A stretch of DNA of 56,191 nucleotides from Gammaproteobacteria bacterium (GCA_022451485.1 JAKUQS010000018.1:1-56191); one strand, 5' to 3'; shown: positions 19,679 to 29,847, numbered from the stretch's first letter. A program made the numbers and translations. Notes: generated by a model not told the origin, from the letters alone.

Positions 19679-21223
19679 ATGAGCACTCAATCAAAGAAAC
19701 CCCGCCGCGGGAATGCGCGCGCCGCTAAGCGCTCCCAACGGACCGCGCCGACTCGACCCAGCGCGCCTTATATTTCCCGACGAGTCCCGATCTACAACAT
19801 AGCCCGAGAGGAACAACTGGTATTGGTGGAAACCAATGCGGAACGCGTCCTTGAAGAGATAGGTATTGATTTCAAGGACGATCCCGGGGCTCTGGAATTG
19901 TTTCGTGACGCCGGCGCCGATATCGATGGGGAGCGGGTTCGCTTTCCGAAGGGCCTGTGTCGCGAAATCATTCAAGCAAACGCCCCGAGACAATTTACGC
20001 AACACGCGAGGAATCCCGCCCGCAATGTCGAAATCGGGGGGGATCATATGGTCCTGGTACCGGCTTACGGGCCACCATTCGTCCACGATCTGGACAAAGG
20101 CCGGCGTTATGCCACCCTGACCGACTTCGAACAATTTACCAAACTGGCCTATCTGTCACCCCACCTACACCACTCTGGCGGCACCTTGTGTGAACCAGTC
20201 GACCGCCCGGTTAACCAGCGGCACCTAGACATGATTTACAGTCATCTACGCTGGAGTGACAAACCCTTTATGGGTTCAGTCACCTCGCCTGAGCGGGCCC
20301 AGGACACCGTCGACATGGCCAAGTTGGTGTTCGGCGATGCATTCGTGAATAAGCATTGCGTCATCACTAGCCTTATTAACGCCAATTCTCCGATGACCTT
20401 TGACGCCACTATGTTGGGGGCCGCACGGGTCTACGCACAGAACGGACAAGCAACCGTTATCTCACCATTTATCCTTGCCGGTGCGATGTCACCGGTCACT
20501 GTGATTGGTACCTGCACCCAGATTTTTGCCGAAGCACTTGCGGGCATGACTTTTGTGCAACTGGTAAGGCCGGGAGCCCCGGTGATATTTGGAACCTTTA
20601 GTAGTTCCATATCAATGCAGTCAGGGGCGCCTACATTTGGCACACCAGAACCTTCACAGGTTATGTATGTCGCCGCCGCACTCGCCCGACGTCTGGGTGT
20701 TCCATTTCGCAGCGGTGGCGGTCTATGCGCTTCAAAAGTTCCGGACGCCCAAGCGGCATTCGAGTCTGCCAATACACTGCAAACCTCAATGTTGGCCGGC
20801 GTGCATTTTATGCTGCACGCCGCTGGGTGGCTCGAGGGGGGTCTGACCATGGGCTACGAAAAATTTGTGCTCGACGCAGATCAGGCGGGAATGATTGCCG
20901 CCTTTGCGAACGGCCTCGACACCTCCGACAATGGACAGGCGCTCGATGCCTTACGTGACGTGGGTCCAGGCAATCATTTTCTTGGCTGTGCTCACACACA
21001 AGCCAATTTCGAGGAGGCCTTCTACCGTTCCTCCATCGCAGACAACAACAGTTTTGAACAGTGGGCTGCGGACGGAAAACTAGACGCCGCACAAAGAGCC
21101 AATCAGCAATGGAAAGCTCAACTGGCCGCCTATGAAGCACCGCCAATCGATGCGGCGATTGATGAAGCACTGCTCGATTTCATGGCTAAGCGGCGGACCG
21201 CCCTGCCGGCGTCAAACTACTGA
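19679..21223 (+). CDS. MttB-superfamily methyltransferase, non-pyrrolysine type (paralogue 1)
   Basis: Member of the trimethylamine methyltransferase (MttB) superfamily, TIM-barrel enzymes that move a methyl group from quaternary or tertiary amines to a corrinoid protein. The 514-residue frame has no in-frame stop, so it lacks pyrrolysine. Characterised non-pyrrolysine members act on glycine betaine, proline betaine or carnitine. Conserved blocks shared with paralogue 2: INANSPMTFD, ISPFILAGAMSPVTV, QLVRPGAPVIFG, QSGAPTFGTPE, HAAGWLEGGLTMGYEKFVLDAD and GPGNHFLGCAHTQANFEEAFY. About 35 N-terminal residues are rich in Lys and Arg. It is divergent from the dehydrogenase gene and convergent with the PII gene. 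The substrate is unknown. Confidence 0.85.
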   Translation: MSTQSKKPRRGNARAAKRSQRTAPTRPSAPYISRRVPIYNIAREEQLVLVETNAERVLEEIGIDFKDDPGALELFRDAGADIDGERVRFPKGLCREIIQANAPRQFTQHARNPARNVEIGGDHMVLVPAYGPPFVHDLDKGRRYATLTDFEQFTKLAYLSPHLHHSGGTLCEPVDRPVNQRHLDMIYSHLRWSDKPFMGSVTSPERAQDTVDMAKLVFGDAFVNKHCVITSLINANSPMTFDATMLGAARVYAQNGQATVISPFILAGAMSPVTVIGTCTQIFAEALAGMTFVQLVRPGAPVIFGTFSSSISMQSGAPTFGTPEPSQVMYVAAALARRLGVPFRSGGGLCASKVPDAQAAFESANTLQTSMLAGVHFMLHAAGWLEGGLTMGYEKFVLDADQAGMIAAFANGLDTSDNGQALDALRDVGPGNHFLGCAHTQANFEEAFYRSSIADNNSFEQWAADGKLDAAQRANQQWKAQLAAYEAPPIDAAIDEALLDFMAKRRTALPASNY

Positions 21224-21268
21224 CCATACTCCCGCACAGGGTGCCTCGTCAGTCGATACACCGCGCCG

Positions 21269-21712
<444 letters not shown>

Positions 21713-21794
21713 TCATGGTTAAACCTAAACAAATACTGACAAATCCACTTGTCTTAGATTAGCTGAATCACCGCAACGGTGACCCCGTGGTCCA

Positions 21795-23333
21795 ATGACG
21801 ACAAAATCAATTCCCAAAAAAAGACGCCATACCCGTCGCCGAGCACTACCCACCGGCATTCGACAACCGCCCTGGCAATCCATCCGTAACCCCTATCCAC
21901 CGGCGGAAATCCTGAGTTCGGATGCCCTCGAAGACATTCACCATGCATCGTTAAGTATCCTCGAACAAATCGGCATTGAAATCCTCTTACCCGAGGCAGC
22001 GGAGTACTTTCGCCAGGCCGGCGCCCACGTGACCGGGACACCTGCGCGAGCGACCTTCGAACCGGAATTAATTGAAGCCTTGGTGGCCCAAGCGCCATCA
22101 CAGATCACACTGCATGCGAGAAACCCAGAACATCATGTTCGACTGGGAGGAGATCACGTCACGTTCGGGTTGGTGGGTAGCGCGCCGAATGTAACGGACA
22201 TCGATAAAGGTCGCCGCACCGGCAATCGACACGATTTTTGTCAACTGCTGAAACTCGGGCAGGCTTTCAACATTATCCACATCATCGCCGGCTACCCGGT
22301 TGAACCGGTTGATCTACCCCCAGCTACTCGACACCTGGATGCCCTATCCGATACGTTGTTGCTTACAGACAAAGCAATCAATGCCTATTCCCTTGGCCGT
22401 GAACGGATTCTAGATGGCATTGAGATGGCGCGAATTGCCCGTGGAATCGACCACGCCACCTTTGATCGAGAACCCAGTCTACTCACCGTCATTAATGCCA
22501 ACTCTCCACTGCGTTACGATCGACCCATGCTGTGGGGTATCATCGAAATGGCCAAACGCAATCAACTCGTAGTGATCACGCCATTTACCCTGGCGGGCGC
22601 TATGTCGCCCATCACTGTGGCAGGCTCGCTGGCACAACAAAATGCGGAAGCATTAGCCGGCATTGCGCTTTGCCAGATTGTCAGACCTGGAAGTCCGGTC
22701 ATGTATGGCGGCTTTACGTCAAACGCAGATATGCGTTCGGGCGCCCCAGCCTTTGGCACGCCGGAGTATCTAAAGGCTGCCCAGATCACCGGACAACTGG
22801 CACGACGCTATCGCATTCCTTACCGCTCATCCAATGTTAATGCCGCTAACAGTGTCGATGCCCAGGCGTCATACGAGTCAGTCTTCTCGCTCTGGGGGGC
22901 TATCAGCGGTAAAGCGCACTTGATTAAACATGGCGCAGGCTGGCTGGAAGGTGGCCTGAGCGCTTCCTACGAGAAAGTTGCCCTCGATGCTGACCTGCTA
23001 CAGATGGTTGCCGCTTATCTTGAGCCGATTCAAACCGATACCGAATCACTCGCACTCGATGCCATCAGAGAAGCCGGACCCGGTGGTCATTTTTTTGGCA
23101 CGGCCCATACGCAGGAACGCTTTGAAAACGCGTTTTACCAGCCGATGATTTCTGACTGGCGGAATTTTGAGTCATGGCAAGAAGCCGGTAGCCCAAGCGC
23201 CGTGGAACACGCCAACGCTCTGTACAAACGGGCTCTCGCAGAGTACACCCAGCCCCCCATGGACTCGGCCATCCGCGACGAACTGGCGGACTATGTGGCT
23301 CGACGCAAAGCGCAAGGCGGCGTGCGCGACTAA
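21795..23333 (+). CDS. MttB-superfamily methyltransferase, non-pyrrolysine type (paralogue 2)
   Basis: Second MttB-family protein, 512 residues, with an uninterrupted frame and hence no pyrrolysine. It shares the core blocks with paralogue 1: INANSPLRYD, ITPFTLAGAMSPITVAGSLAQQNAEALAG, QIVRPGSPVMYGGFTSN, RSGAPAFGTPEY, HGAGWLEGGLSASYEKVALDAD and GPGGHFFGTAHTQERFENAFYQPM. The substrate-proximal segment (NVNAANSVDAQASYES versus GGLCASKVPDAQAAFES) differs, suggesting another substrate. The N-terminus is again very basic (KKRRHTRRR). No corrinoid-binding partner is encoded nearby, so methyl acceptor and substrate remain open. Confidence 0.85.
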   Translation: MTTKSIPKKRRHTRRRALPTGIRQPPWQSIRNPYPPAEILSSDALEDIHHASLSILEQIGIEILLPEAAEYFRQAGAHVTGTPARATFEPELIEALVAQAPSQITLHARNPEHHVRLGGDHVTFGLVGSAPNVTDIDKGRRTGNRHDFCQLLKLGQAFNIIHIIAGYPVEPVDLPPATRHLDALSDTLLLTDKAINAYSLGRERILDGIEMARIARGIDHATFDREPSLLTVINANSPLRYDRPMLWGIIEMAKRNQLVVITPFTLAGAMSPITVAGSLAQQNAEALAGIALCQIVRPGSPVMYGGFTSNADMRSGAPAFGTPEYLKAAQITGQLARRYRIPYRSSNVNAANSVDAQASYESVFSLWGAISGKAHLIKHGAGWLEGGLSASYEKVALDADLLQMVAAYLEPIQTDTESLALDAIREAGPGGHFFGTAHTQERFENAFYQPMISDWRNFESWQEAGSPSAVEHANALYKRALAEYTQPPMDSAIRDELADYVARRKAQGGVRD

Positions 23334-23366
23334 CCCTGAATCTGGGAATTCTGCGATTCCAAATCG

Positions 23367-23849
23367 CTAGAGAACAGCCAACATCGTCTCCGCATCACTG
23401 ACTTCAAACTTACCGTCGGCTTCGACATTCAATTGCGACACTCGGCCATCGTCTATTACCATCGCGTAACGTCGCGATCTCATTCCCATGCCACCGCTCG
23501 TCCTATCCAACTCCAATCCGAGCGCCCGCGTCAGGTGACCGCTACCATCCGCCAGCATCACGATCTTGTTACCGACCCCCTGGTCTTTTCCCCAGGCATC
23601 CATGACCCAAGCATCGTTAACCGACAAACAGGCGATAACGTCGACCCCTTTTGCCATCATGTCATCGGCGGCCGCAATAAAGCCAGGCAAATGGCGGGCA
23701 GAGCAGGTCGGTGTGAAAGCCCCCGGCACAGCAAACAACACCACGCGTTTCCCCGAAAAAAAGTCTCCGCTCGTTACCCCTTCGGGGCCCGACTCACCCA
23801 TCACTTGTATGGTAACTTCGGGGATACGCTCACTAATCTTGATCGTCAC
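23367..23849 (-). CDS. Peroxiredoxin, Prx5/AhpE-like thiol peroxidase
   Basis: Cytoplasmic thiol peroxidase reducing H2O2 or organic peroxides. The 160-residue protein has the Prx5 signature FAVPGAFTPTCS with the peroxidatic cysteine at about residue 49 and a second cysteine at about residue 74 (VIACLSVND). HLPGF, DAWGKDQGVGNKIVMLADG and MGMRSRRYAMVIDDG also fit the subfamily, and there is no C-terminal glutaredoxin domain. It is convergent with the second mttB-like gene and divergent from ltaE. A role against peroxide made by flavin enzymes nearby is inference. Confidence 0.92.
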   Translation of the reverse strand: MTIKISERIPEVTIQVMGESGPEGVTSGDFFSGKRVVLFAVPGAFTPTCSARHLPGFIAAADDMMAKGVDVIACLSVNDAWVMDAWGKDQGVGNKIVMLADGSGHLTRALGLELDRTSGGMGMRSRRYAMVIDDGRVSQLNVEADGKFEVSDAETMLAVL

Positions 23850-24041
23850 CAGACCATCTCCTCATTAGACGTTAGAATCACAGTGAATAACGATAACGTA
23901 AGAACGGCGCTAAGCAAACCTTGACAGACATTAATACAGACACCCAACCCTGACGATCACCGCCATCGAGCACGATTGTACGTAAAATAGAAAATACCCC
24001 ACCTGACTCAGATTTAACGAAAACAACACTTATCGCCCCGC

Positions 24042-25076
24042 ATGAATTCATTAGTTGATCTTCGAAGCGACACCATCACACAGCCAAGTGTGGGTATGCG
24101 ACAGGCCATGTTCGAGGCCGAGGTCGGTGACGATGTTTACGGCGAGGATCCCACCGTTCTGGAATTGGAGCGGACTGCCGCTGAACAACTTGGACACGAG
24201 GCCGCTCTTTTCGTCGGTAGCGGGACTCAAAGCAACTTGATTGCGCTGCTGACGCACTGCCAACGTGGGGACGAATACATCGCAGGTAATCAGGCACACA
24301 GTTACCTTGAAGAAGGTGGCGGTGGTGCGGTGCTTGCCAGCATTCAACCACAACCCCTACCCAATCAACCTGATGGAACCATCAACCTTGAAGCAATACG
24401 CAAAGCCATCAAACCTGATGATTTTCATTACGCACGTACTCGCCTCCTATGTCTAGAAAACACGTTTTTTGGCCGTCCCCTCCCGCTTGACTACATCGAG
24501 CAGGCTACTCTCCTCGCCCGGGAACATGGCCTTGCCACCCATCTCGACGGTGCGCGAGTTTTTAATGCAGCGGTCAAACAATCCGTGACACCCGAGACAA
24601 TCGGCCGTTGCTTTAACTCGGTCTCAGCCTGCCTGTCCAAAGGACTTGGTGCACCCGTGGGGACGGTACTGTGCGGGTCCCGTGAGTTCATCGACGCGGC
24701 GAAGCGCTGGCGTAAGGTCGTGGGAGGCGGCTGGCGACAAGCCGGTATATTGGCCGCTGCCGGCGTCTATGCGTTGAAGAACAACATTGACCGACTCGTT
24801 GAGGATCACGACAAAGCGAGTCAACTGGCCGAAGGTCTAACTAGCATCGATGAAATTGAAGTCGATGTGTCAGCAGTCCAGACCAACATGGTCTTCATTA
24901 ATCTACCCAAAGCGGCCACCACTACTCTCAGTCCGTTTCTTCGCGACAACGGTATCCTCATCAGCGGCGAATACAACCCCGTTCGCCTGGTAACCCATCT
25001 AGATGTCACCAACGAAGGCATTCGTCACGTTATCTCAACCTTCGAGACATACTTCACTCAGCACCCTTTAAATTAA
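24042..25076 (+). CDS. ltaE: Low-specificity L-threonine aldolase
   Basis: PLP enzyme cleaving L-threonine and L-allo-threonine to glycine and acetaldehyde, reversible in principle. The 344-residue product begins with the family signature LVDLRSDTITQPS.GMRQAM..AEVGDDVYGEDPTV. It has THLDGARVFNAA near residue 170 and the PLP-lysine segment ACLSKGLGAPVGTVL near 200. There is no obvious Shine-Dalgarno before the ATG. The 3' end is nine bases from the convergent indolepyruvate oxidoreductase gene. From memory, a threonine aldolase gene also lies in the Pseudomonas aeruginosa glycine betaine locus, fitting a glycine-handling role here. Confidence 0.94.
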   Translation: MNSLVDLRSDTITQPSVGMRQAMFEAEVGDDVYGEDPTVLELERTAAEQLGHEAALFVGSGTQSNLIALLTHCQRGDEYIAGNQAHSYLEEGGGGAVLASIQPQPLPNQPDGTINLEAIRKAIKPDDFHYARTRLLCLENTFFGRPLPLDYIEQATLLAREHGLATHLDGARVFNAAVKQSVTPETIGRCFNSVSACLSKGLGAPVGTVLCGSREFIDAAKRWRKVVGGGWRQAGILAAAGVYALKNNIDRLVEDHDKASQLAEGLTSIDEIEVDVSAVQTNMVFINLPKAATTTLSPFLRDNGILISGEYNPVRLVTHLDVTNEGIRHVISTFETYFTQHPLN

Positions 25077-25085
25077 ATACCGGAC

Positions 25086-28000
25086 TCAACCCACTGCCCG
25101 CGCTTTGCCAGCCGGAGCATGGACCCGAGCTATCAGGTCTGCATGCCGTGCCTCAATAGCCTTGGCTGCACGCTGTTTGACATGGCCATAACCTCGCACC
25201 TGGAGCGGTAACCTGGCGAGTTCCACCACATCGACATAATTATGATCGCCTACGATATCAATCAACTGTTCTACTAACTGCTCATATTCATTGATCATTT
25301 GACGATCAAAACGCCTTTCAGAAAAAAATCGAAAGGGGTCAAATACACTATCGCGTAAACCGCGCGCTGCCGCCAACCATTTAAATAACACCAGTATCCA
25401 CGCACCAAACTCGCGCTTTATCGGCAAACCCGTGGTTGGATCCTTTTTCGCCAGGAAAGGCGGAGCGAGGTGGAAGCGAAGGCGGTACTTGCCCTCAAAG
25501 GTAGCAGCCACTTTCTCGTGAAAAAGAGAATCTGTATGCAATCGAGCAACTTCATACTCATCCTTTCGCGCCAACAATTTAAAGTAGGCTTGTGCCACCC
25601 CAACCGTCAACGCCCTCCGTTCACCTGACAGAGCACGATCCTTCGCTCTCACTTTGTTGACTAAAGCCATATACCGATCAGCGTAGGGCGCGTCCTGATA
25701 ATCAACCAAGAAAGCGCGCCGGTATTCAATAATTGAAGTCGGGTCAGTTGTGTCGCGATCCGACATACTATCGCTCGCCTGCTGAGAGTGCAGCAACTCA
25801 TCGACCACTTCGGGACGGACAGCCACCTGCCGACCCAGTCGAAATGCATCACAATTCATCTGCGCCGAGCGACCATTGAGCTCAATCGCTGATTCGATCG
25901 CCGTCGCAGGAATAGGCAAACGCCCTAATTGATAGGCGTATCCAAGTAGAAACAGATTTGCCGCAATGGAATCACCAAACACAACTCTTGCAATAGCGGT
26001 AGCCGCAACACGATAAACATTCTCCGTCCCGCAGCGATTCTGTAATGTTTGCACCAGTTCATCCATGGGAAAAGCAATATCCGGTTGTGCCACAAAATCA
26101 CCGGTCATCATTTCATGTGTGTTTAGGACGGTAGTCGTTCCACGACGCAATTTTCTCAAGGTGCCCGCCGCAGCCGAGGTGACCACATCACACCCCACCA
26201 TCAAATGCGCCCCGCCATCGGCAACATGCGTTGCATTAATCGCCTCGGGTGACTCTGCCAGAATGATGTAACTGGTGACCGCGCCCCCTTTCTGTGCCAG
26301 CCCTGCCATATCAAGTACAGAGCAACCCAACCGTGCCATATGGGCAGCCATACCGAGGATCGCACCCACCGTGACCACACCGGTACCACCCACACCGGTC
26401 AAAACAATGCTGTAATTATCATCAATCACCGGACGGTCGGGTTCCACCACCGGACGGCCGATAAGTTCGCTTGGCACTGTACTAGCAGAACCACTACGAA
26501 GACTGCCTCCTTCGACTGAAACGAAACTCGGACAAAACCCCTCAAGGCAGGAGTAATCCTTATTACAGGCCGACTGATCGATTTCTCGCTTACGCCCGAG
26601 TGGCGTCGCTTTGGGTACAACACCAACACAATTAGACTTGGCGCTACAGTCTCCGCAGCCCTCGCACACTCGCTCATTGATAAACAAACGCCGCGGAGGA
26701 TCCTCCATCGTGCCACGACGACGACGCCGGCGTTTTTCAGCGGCACAGGTCTGATCATAAATCAGCGCAGTGACTCCTTTCACTTCACGTAAGGATTCCT
26801 GTACAGCAATCAATTCTCGACGGTGATGCACCGTAACACCTGGCGCCCATTCGGTGGACGCGGGATATTTGTCCGGCTGATCAGTGACCACCACAATCTG
26901 GCCCACACCTTCAGCACGAATTTGGCGCGAAATCGATGCCGGGTCCAATGGCCCGTCCATCGGCTGCCCACCAGTCATCGCAACCGCATCGTTGTAAAGA
27001 ATCTTGTAGGTCATGTTGACGCCACCAGCCACACAGGCCCGAATGGCCAGGAGTCCTGAGTGGAAATAGGTGCCATCACCAATATTCTGAAAAACGTGCT
27101 CGGTTGTGCTGAAACGACTTTCTCCAAGCCAACTTGCGCCCTCTCCGCCCATCTGGGTAAATCCAGCGGTGTTGCGGTCCATCCATTGCGCCATAAAATG
27201 ACAGCCGATACCCGACAAAGCGCGACTACCTTCCGGAACGACCGTTGAAGAATTATGCGGGCAACCCGCGCAGAAATACGGCGTGCGGGTCATCACCGCA
27301 GGCTCTATATCCTGAGTCGCCAGCAGTTCGTCTAACCGCGCTACTCGTTGACTCAGTGCGGTGTCGGACCCGCGTCCCAGCAGTCGTTGGCCTATCGCTT
27401 GGGCAATCTGGGCCGCTTCCAGTCGACCAGTCGACGGGAACAGGGCCTCACCCTTTTCGTTGCACTTTCCTACCACCGTTGGTGCCGCCTGGGACCCATA
27501 AAGTATTGCTTTAATCTGACCCTCGATCAGTCCCCGCTTTTCTTCTACGACAATCAACTCCTCAAGGCCCGCGGTAAATGCCTTCAAGCCGGTGACCTCC
27601 AGCGGCCAGGGCATACCGACTTTATATAGTGACAGCCCCAGTCGCTCACACTCTTTCTCGTCGATACCCAACTCCATCAATGCCCGACGAACATCGAGAT
27701 AAGATTTACCAGTGGTCACGATGCCAACACGCGCACCGCTCTGGCCCAGCACACGGCGATCCAGCGGATTAGCGCGAGCGAATGCTGCGACAGCGGCCAG
27801 TTTGGCTTCATGCAGCCTACGCTCTTGGTCAAGAAACGGATCGGGCCGACGAATATTCAACCCGCTTACCGGCATCAGAAAATCGTCCGGCATCGTAAGC
27901 TTCAGCCGATGGGGTTCAACCGACACTGAGGCGGATGCTTCAACGGTGTCATGTACGCTTTTCATTCCGACCCAGCAACCGCTGAAACGTGACAACGCCC

Positions 28001-28562
28001 AACCCCACAAACCATAATCGACAATATCCTGAACACCGGCCGGATTGACGATCGGAATCATAGCGTCGACCATTGCATATTCACTCTGGTGTGCAGTGGT
28101 CGAGGATTCGCATGCGTGGTCATCCCCCATCAGAACCAGCACGCCACCATAGCGTGCCGATCCTGCAAGATTCCCGTGTCGCAATGCATCACCCGAACGA
28201 TCCACACCAGGCCCCTTCCCGTACCACATCGCGAATACTCCGTCGTACCGACCATCCCCACTAAGACCTGATTGTTGGGTCCCGCCAATGGCAGTGGCTG
28301 CAAGATCTTCATTAACGGCCGGTTGGAATACCACACCATGTCTGTCGAGATGCGACTGCGCTGCCACTAATTGCTGATCCAAGCCACCCAACGGCGAGCC
28401 TCGATACCCACTGATGTAACCCGCGGTATTTAAACCATCCGCGCGATCGCGCCTCGACTGAATCATCGGCAGTCGAACCAACGCCTGGATACCGGTCAGA
28501 AAGACCTGCCCAGTGTCCAACAAATACTTGTCACTGAGGGAAACCGCTCTTAGTTCACCCAT
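25086..28562 (-). CDS. Indolepyruvate ferredoxin oxidoreductase, fused alpha/beta (IorAB-type)
   Basis: Thiamine diphosphate/iron-sulfur enzyme that oxidatively decarboxylates aryl-2-oxoacids from Trp, Phe and Tyr transamination to acyl-CoA, reducing ferredoxin. The 1158 residues comprise an N-terminal pyrimidine-binding domain (YISGYRGSPLGGLDQQL; NEDLAATAI), a TPP domain (PYFCAGCPHNSSTVVPEGS near residue 425; MGGEGASWLG), a ferredoxin-like segment (CEGCGDCSAKSNCVGV near 640, then a second cysteine set), a gamma domain (LTGVGGTGVVTVGAILGMAAH near 725) and a DUF6537-type C-terminus. This is the usual length of the proteobacterial fused form. An operator-like palindrome lies 36 bases upstream. 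Confidence 0.93.
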   Translation of the reverse strand: MGELRAVSLSDKYLLDTGQVFLTGIQALVRLPMIQSRRDRADGLNTAGYISGYRGSPLGGLDQQLVAAQSHLDRHGVVFQPAVNEDLAATAIGGTQQSGLSGDGRYDGVFAMWYGKGPGVDRSGDALRHGNLAGSARYGGVLVLMGDDHACESSTTAHQSEYAMVDAMIPIVNPAGVQDIVDYGLWGWALSRFSGCWVGMKSVHDTVEASASVSVEPHRLKLTMPDDFLMPVSGLNIRRPDPFLDQERRLHEAKLAAVAAFARANPLDRRVLGQSGARVGIVTTGKSYLDVRRALMELGIDEKECERLGLSLYKVGMPWPLEVTGLKAFTAGLEELIVVEEKRGLIEGQIKAILYGSQAAPTVVGKCNEKGEALFPSTGRLEAAQIAQAIGQRLLGRGSDTALSQRVARLDELLATQDIEPAVMTRTPYFCAGCPHNSSTVVPEGSRALSGIGCHFMAQWMDRNTAGFTQMGGEGASWLGESRFSTTEHVFQNIGDGTYFHSGLLAIRACVAGGVNMTYKILYNDAVAMTGGQPMDGPLDPASISRQIRAEGVGQIVVVTDQPDKYPASTEWAPGVTVHHRRELIAVQESLREVKGVTALIYDQTCAAEKRRRRRRGTMEDPPRRLFINERVCEGCGDCSAKSNCVGVVPKATPLGRKREIDQSACNKDYSCLEGFCPSFVSVEGGSLRSGSASTVPSELIGRPVVEPDRPVIDDNYSIVLTGVGGTGVVTVGAILGMAAHMARLGCSVLDMAGLAQKGGAVTSYIILAESPEAINATHVADGGAHLMVGCDVVTSAAAGTLRKLRRGTTTVLNTHEMMTGDFVAQPDIAFPMDELVQTLQNRCGTENVYRVAATAIARVVFGDSIAANLFLLGYAYQLGRLPIPATAIESAIELNGRSAQMNCDAFRLGRQVAVRPEVVDELLHSQQASDSMSDRDTTDPTSIIEYRRAFLVDYQDAPYADRYMALVNKVRAKDRALSGERRALTVGVAQAYFKLLARKDEYEVARLHTDSLFHEKVAATFEGKYRLRFHLAPPFLAKKDPTTGLPIKREFGAWILVLFKWLAAARGLRDSVFDPFRFFSERRFDRQMINEYEQLVEQLIDIVGDHNYVDVVELARLPLQVRGYGHVKQRAAKAIEARHADLIARVHAPAGKARAVG

Positions 28563-28597
28563 GAATCAATCCTTGTTTACGTTCACACTCCCGCGCG

Positions 28598-28612
28598 GGC
28601 GTGATTCACGCC
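28598..28612. promoter_or_regulatory. Perfect palindrome upstream of the indolepyruvate oxidoreductase gene
   Basis: GGCGTGA, T, TCACGCC: seven-base perfect arms with a single central base, 36 bases before the start codon at 28562. The symmetry and position fit an operator for a dimeric regulator. The regulator is not identified; the adjacent AraC-type gene is one candidate, though that family usually binds direct repeats. Confidence 0.5.
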
Positions 28613-28678
28613 ATCAACGTGCCGACCATCAACCGACTTGCGACGGGTCACATGATGTTATCAGAAGCTTTGCTGCCA

Positions 28679-28690
28679 GTACCTAGGTAC
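28679..28690. promoter_or_regulatory. 12-base perfect palindrome in the divergent region before the AraC-type regulator
   Basis: GTACCTAGGTAC is fully self-complementary. It lies about 98 bases before the regulator's ATG and about 117 bases from the divergent indolepyruvate oxidoreductase start. Possible operator; no matching family recognised. Confidence 0.35.
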
Positions 28691-28772
28691 CGCTATTGCA
28701 GCACGACTAACCGGTCAAACGGCAACACATTCGCACTGTGCTTTATTCCCATAAACGATACATTTCGTGTGC

Positions 28773-28778
28773 TATATT
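28773..28778 (+). promoter_or_regulatory. -10-like hexamer immediately before the AraC-type regulator start
   Basis: TGC-TATATT ends ten bases before the ATG at 28788, so transcription from it would start two or three bases before, or at, the start codon. No clear -35 is seen; the upstream TG could act as an extended -10 in part. It suggests a leaderless or nearly leaderless mRNA. Confidence 0.3.
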
Positions 28779-28787
28779 GACTCCACC

Positions 28788-29846
28788 ATGTCAACGGTCG
28801 AACTGTCCCCGGTCGCGCACGCGGGCATCAGGCGCCGGACCAACCAGCAAGTCATTCGCTATGGCTTTCTGCCGGTACCCGATTTCACACTGGTCGCTTT
28901 CGCAAATGCCATTGAGCCACTGCGAATGGCAAATCGGATCAGCGGTCAGCTTCTATACACTCACCCAGTCTTCACACTGGACGGACAATCCGCATTGGCC
29001 AGCAATGGCCTCACGGTCGGGCCATCCTCAAAGATCGATGCCGCTCCTATGCACCTGGATGCGCTTTTCGTGTGCGCCGGCACACGATTTGATTCGTCCT
29101 GGAGCGATGCCCTGACCCAGGAGTTACACCAACTTCGTCGAAAGAAAGTGCCCATTGGCGGTATCTGCACGGGCAGTTACCTCCTCGCTCGAGCCGGAAT
29201 ACTCGATGGTTACCGATGCACTGTGCACTGGGAAAATATTGGTGACATGCGGGATGAATTCCCTGAACTCATCATCTCCTCTGAGCTCTTCGAGTTAGAT
29301 CGAGACCGATTCACGTGCAGCGGGGGCACCGCGCCGATGGACATGATGTTGACCCTGATTGGCCGCGAACATGGAGTACCACTCGCTAACGCGATATCGG
29401 AACAATTTATCTGTGAGCGAATTCGCGGGCAACACGATCGACAACGCATTCCATTGCGGCACCAATTCGGTGCCAATCAACCGAAGCTGGTGGAGGCGGT
29501 TGAACTGATGGAGGCCAATATTGAAGAACCGATGAGCCTCGACGAACTCTCGGGGCACGTCGGCATATCACGCCGCCAACTGGAGCGAATTTTTCAGAAA
29601 CACATGCAGTGCGTGCCGACTCGATATTATCTCGAGCTCCGACTCCGACGCGCTCGTGCATTGCTGTTGAACAGCTCAAAAACAGTCGTCGATATCGCGT
29701 TTTCTTGCGGCTTCGTGTCGGCCCCACATTTCAGCAAATGTTATCGCGACTGTTTTGGTGTGCCACCAAGGGACGAACGCCGACGATTGTTACAAACCAA
29801 ACCAACCGTTGATGCTCCTATTGAGCAAATTGCGAAAACTGCCTAG
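28788..29846 (+). CDS. GlxA-family transcriptional regulator (DJ-1/PfpI sensor plus AraC DNA-binding domain), GbdR-like
   Basis: The 352-residue regulator has an N-terminal DJ-1/PfpI-like domain (YGFLPVPDFTLVAFANAIEPLRMAN near residue 25; GGICTGSYLLARAGILDG near 125; CTVHWEN; FTCSGGTAPMDMML) and a C-terminal AraC domain (PMSLDELSGHVGISRRQLERIFQ; VVDIAFSCGFVSAPHFSKCYRDCFG). This architecture is shared by GbdR, CdhR and ArgR of Pseudomonas, which sense dimethylglycine/glycine betaine, carnitine and arginine respectively. The neighbouring dehydrogenase makes a GbdR-like role the best guess, but specificity cannot be read from sequence. ATG at 28788 is chosen over an in-frame GTG at 28767 that precedes the -10-like element. 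Confidence 0.88.
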   Translation: MSTVELSPVAHAGIRRRTNQQVIRYGFLPVPDFTLVAFANAIEPLRMANRISGQLLYTHPVFTLDGQSALASNGLTVGPSSKIDAAPMHLDALFVCAGTRFDSSWSDALTQELHQLRRKKVPIGGICTGSYLLARAGILDGYRCTVHWENIGDMRDEFPELIISSELFELDRDRFTCSGGTAPMDMMLTLIGREHGVPLANAISEQFICERIRGQHDRQRIPLRHQFGANQPKLVEAVELMEANIEEPMSLDELSGHVGISRRQLERIFQKHMQCVPTRYYLELRLRRARALLLNSSKTVVDIAFSCGFVSAPHFSKCYRDCFGVPPRDERRRLLQTKPTVDAPIEQIAKTA

Positions 29847-29847
29847 A

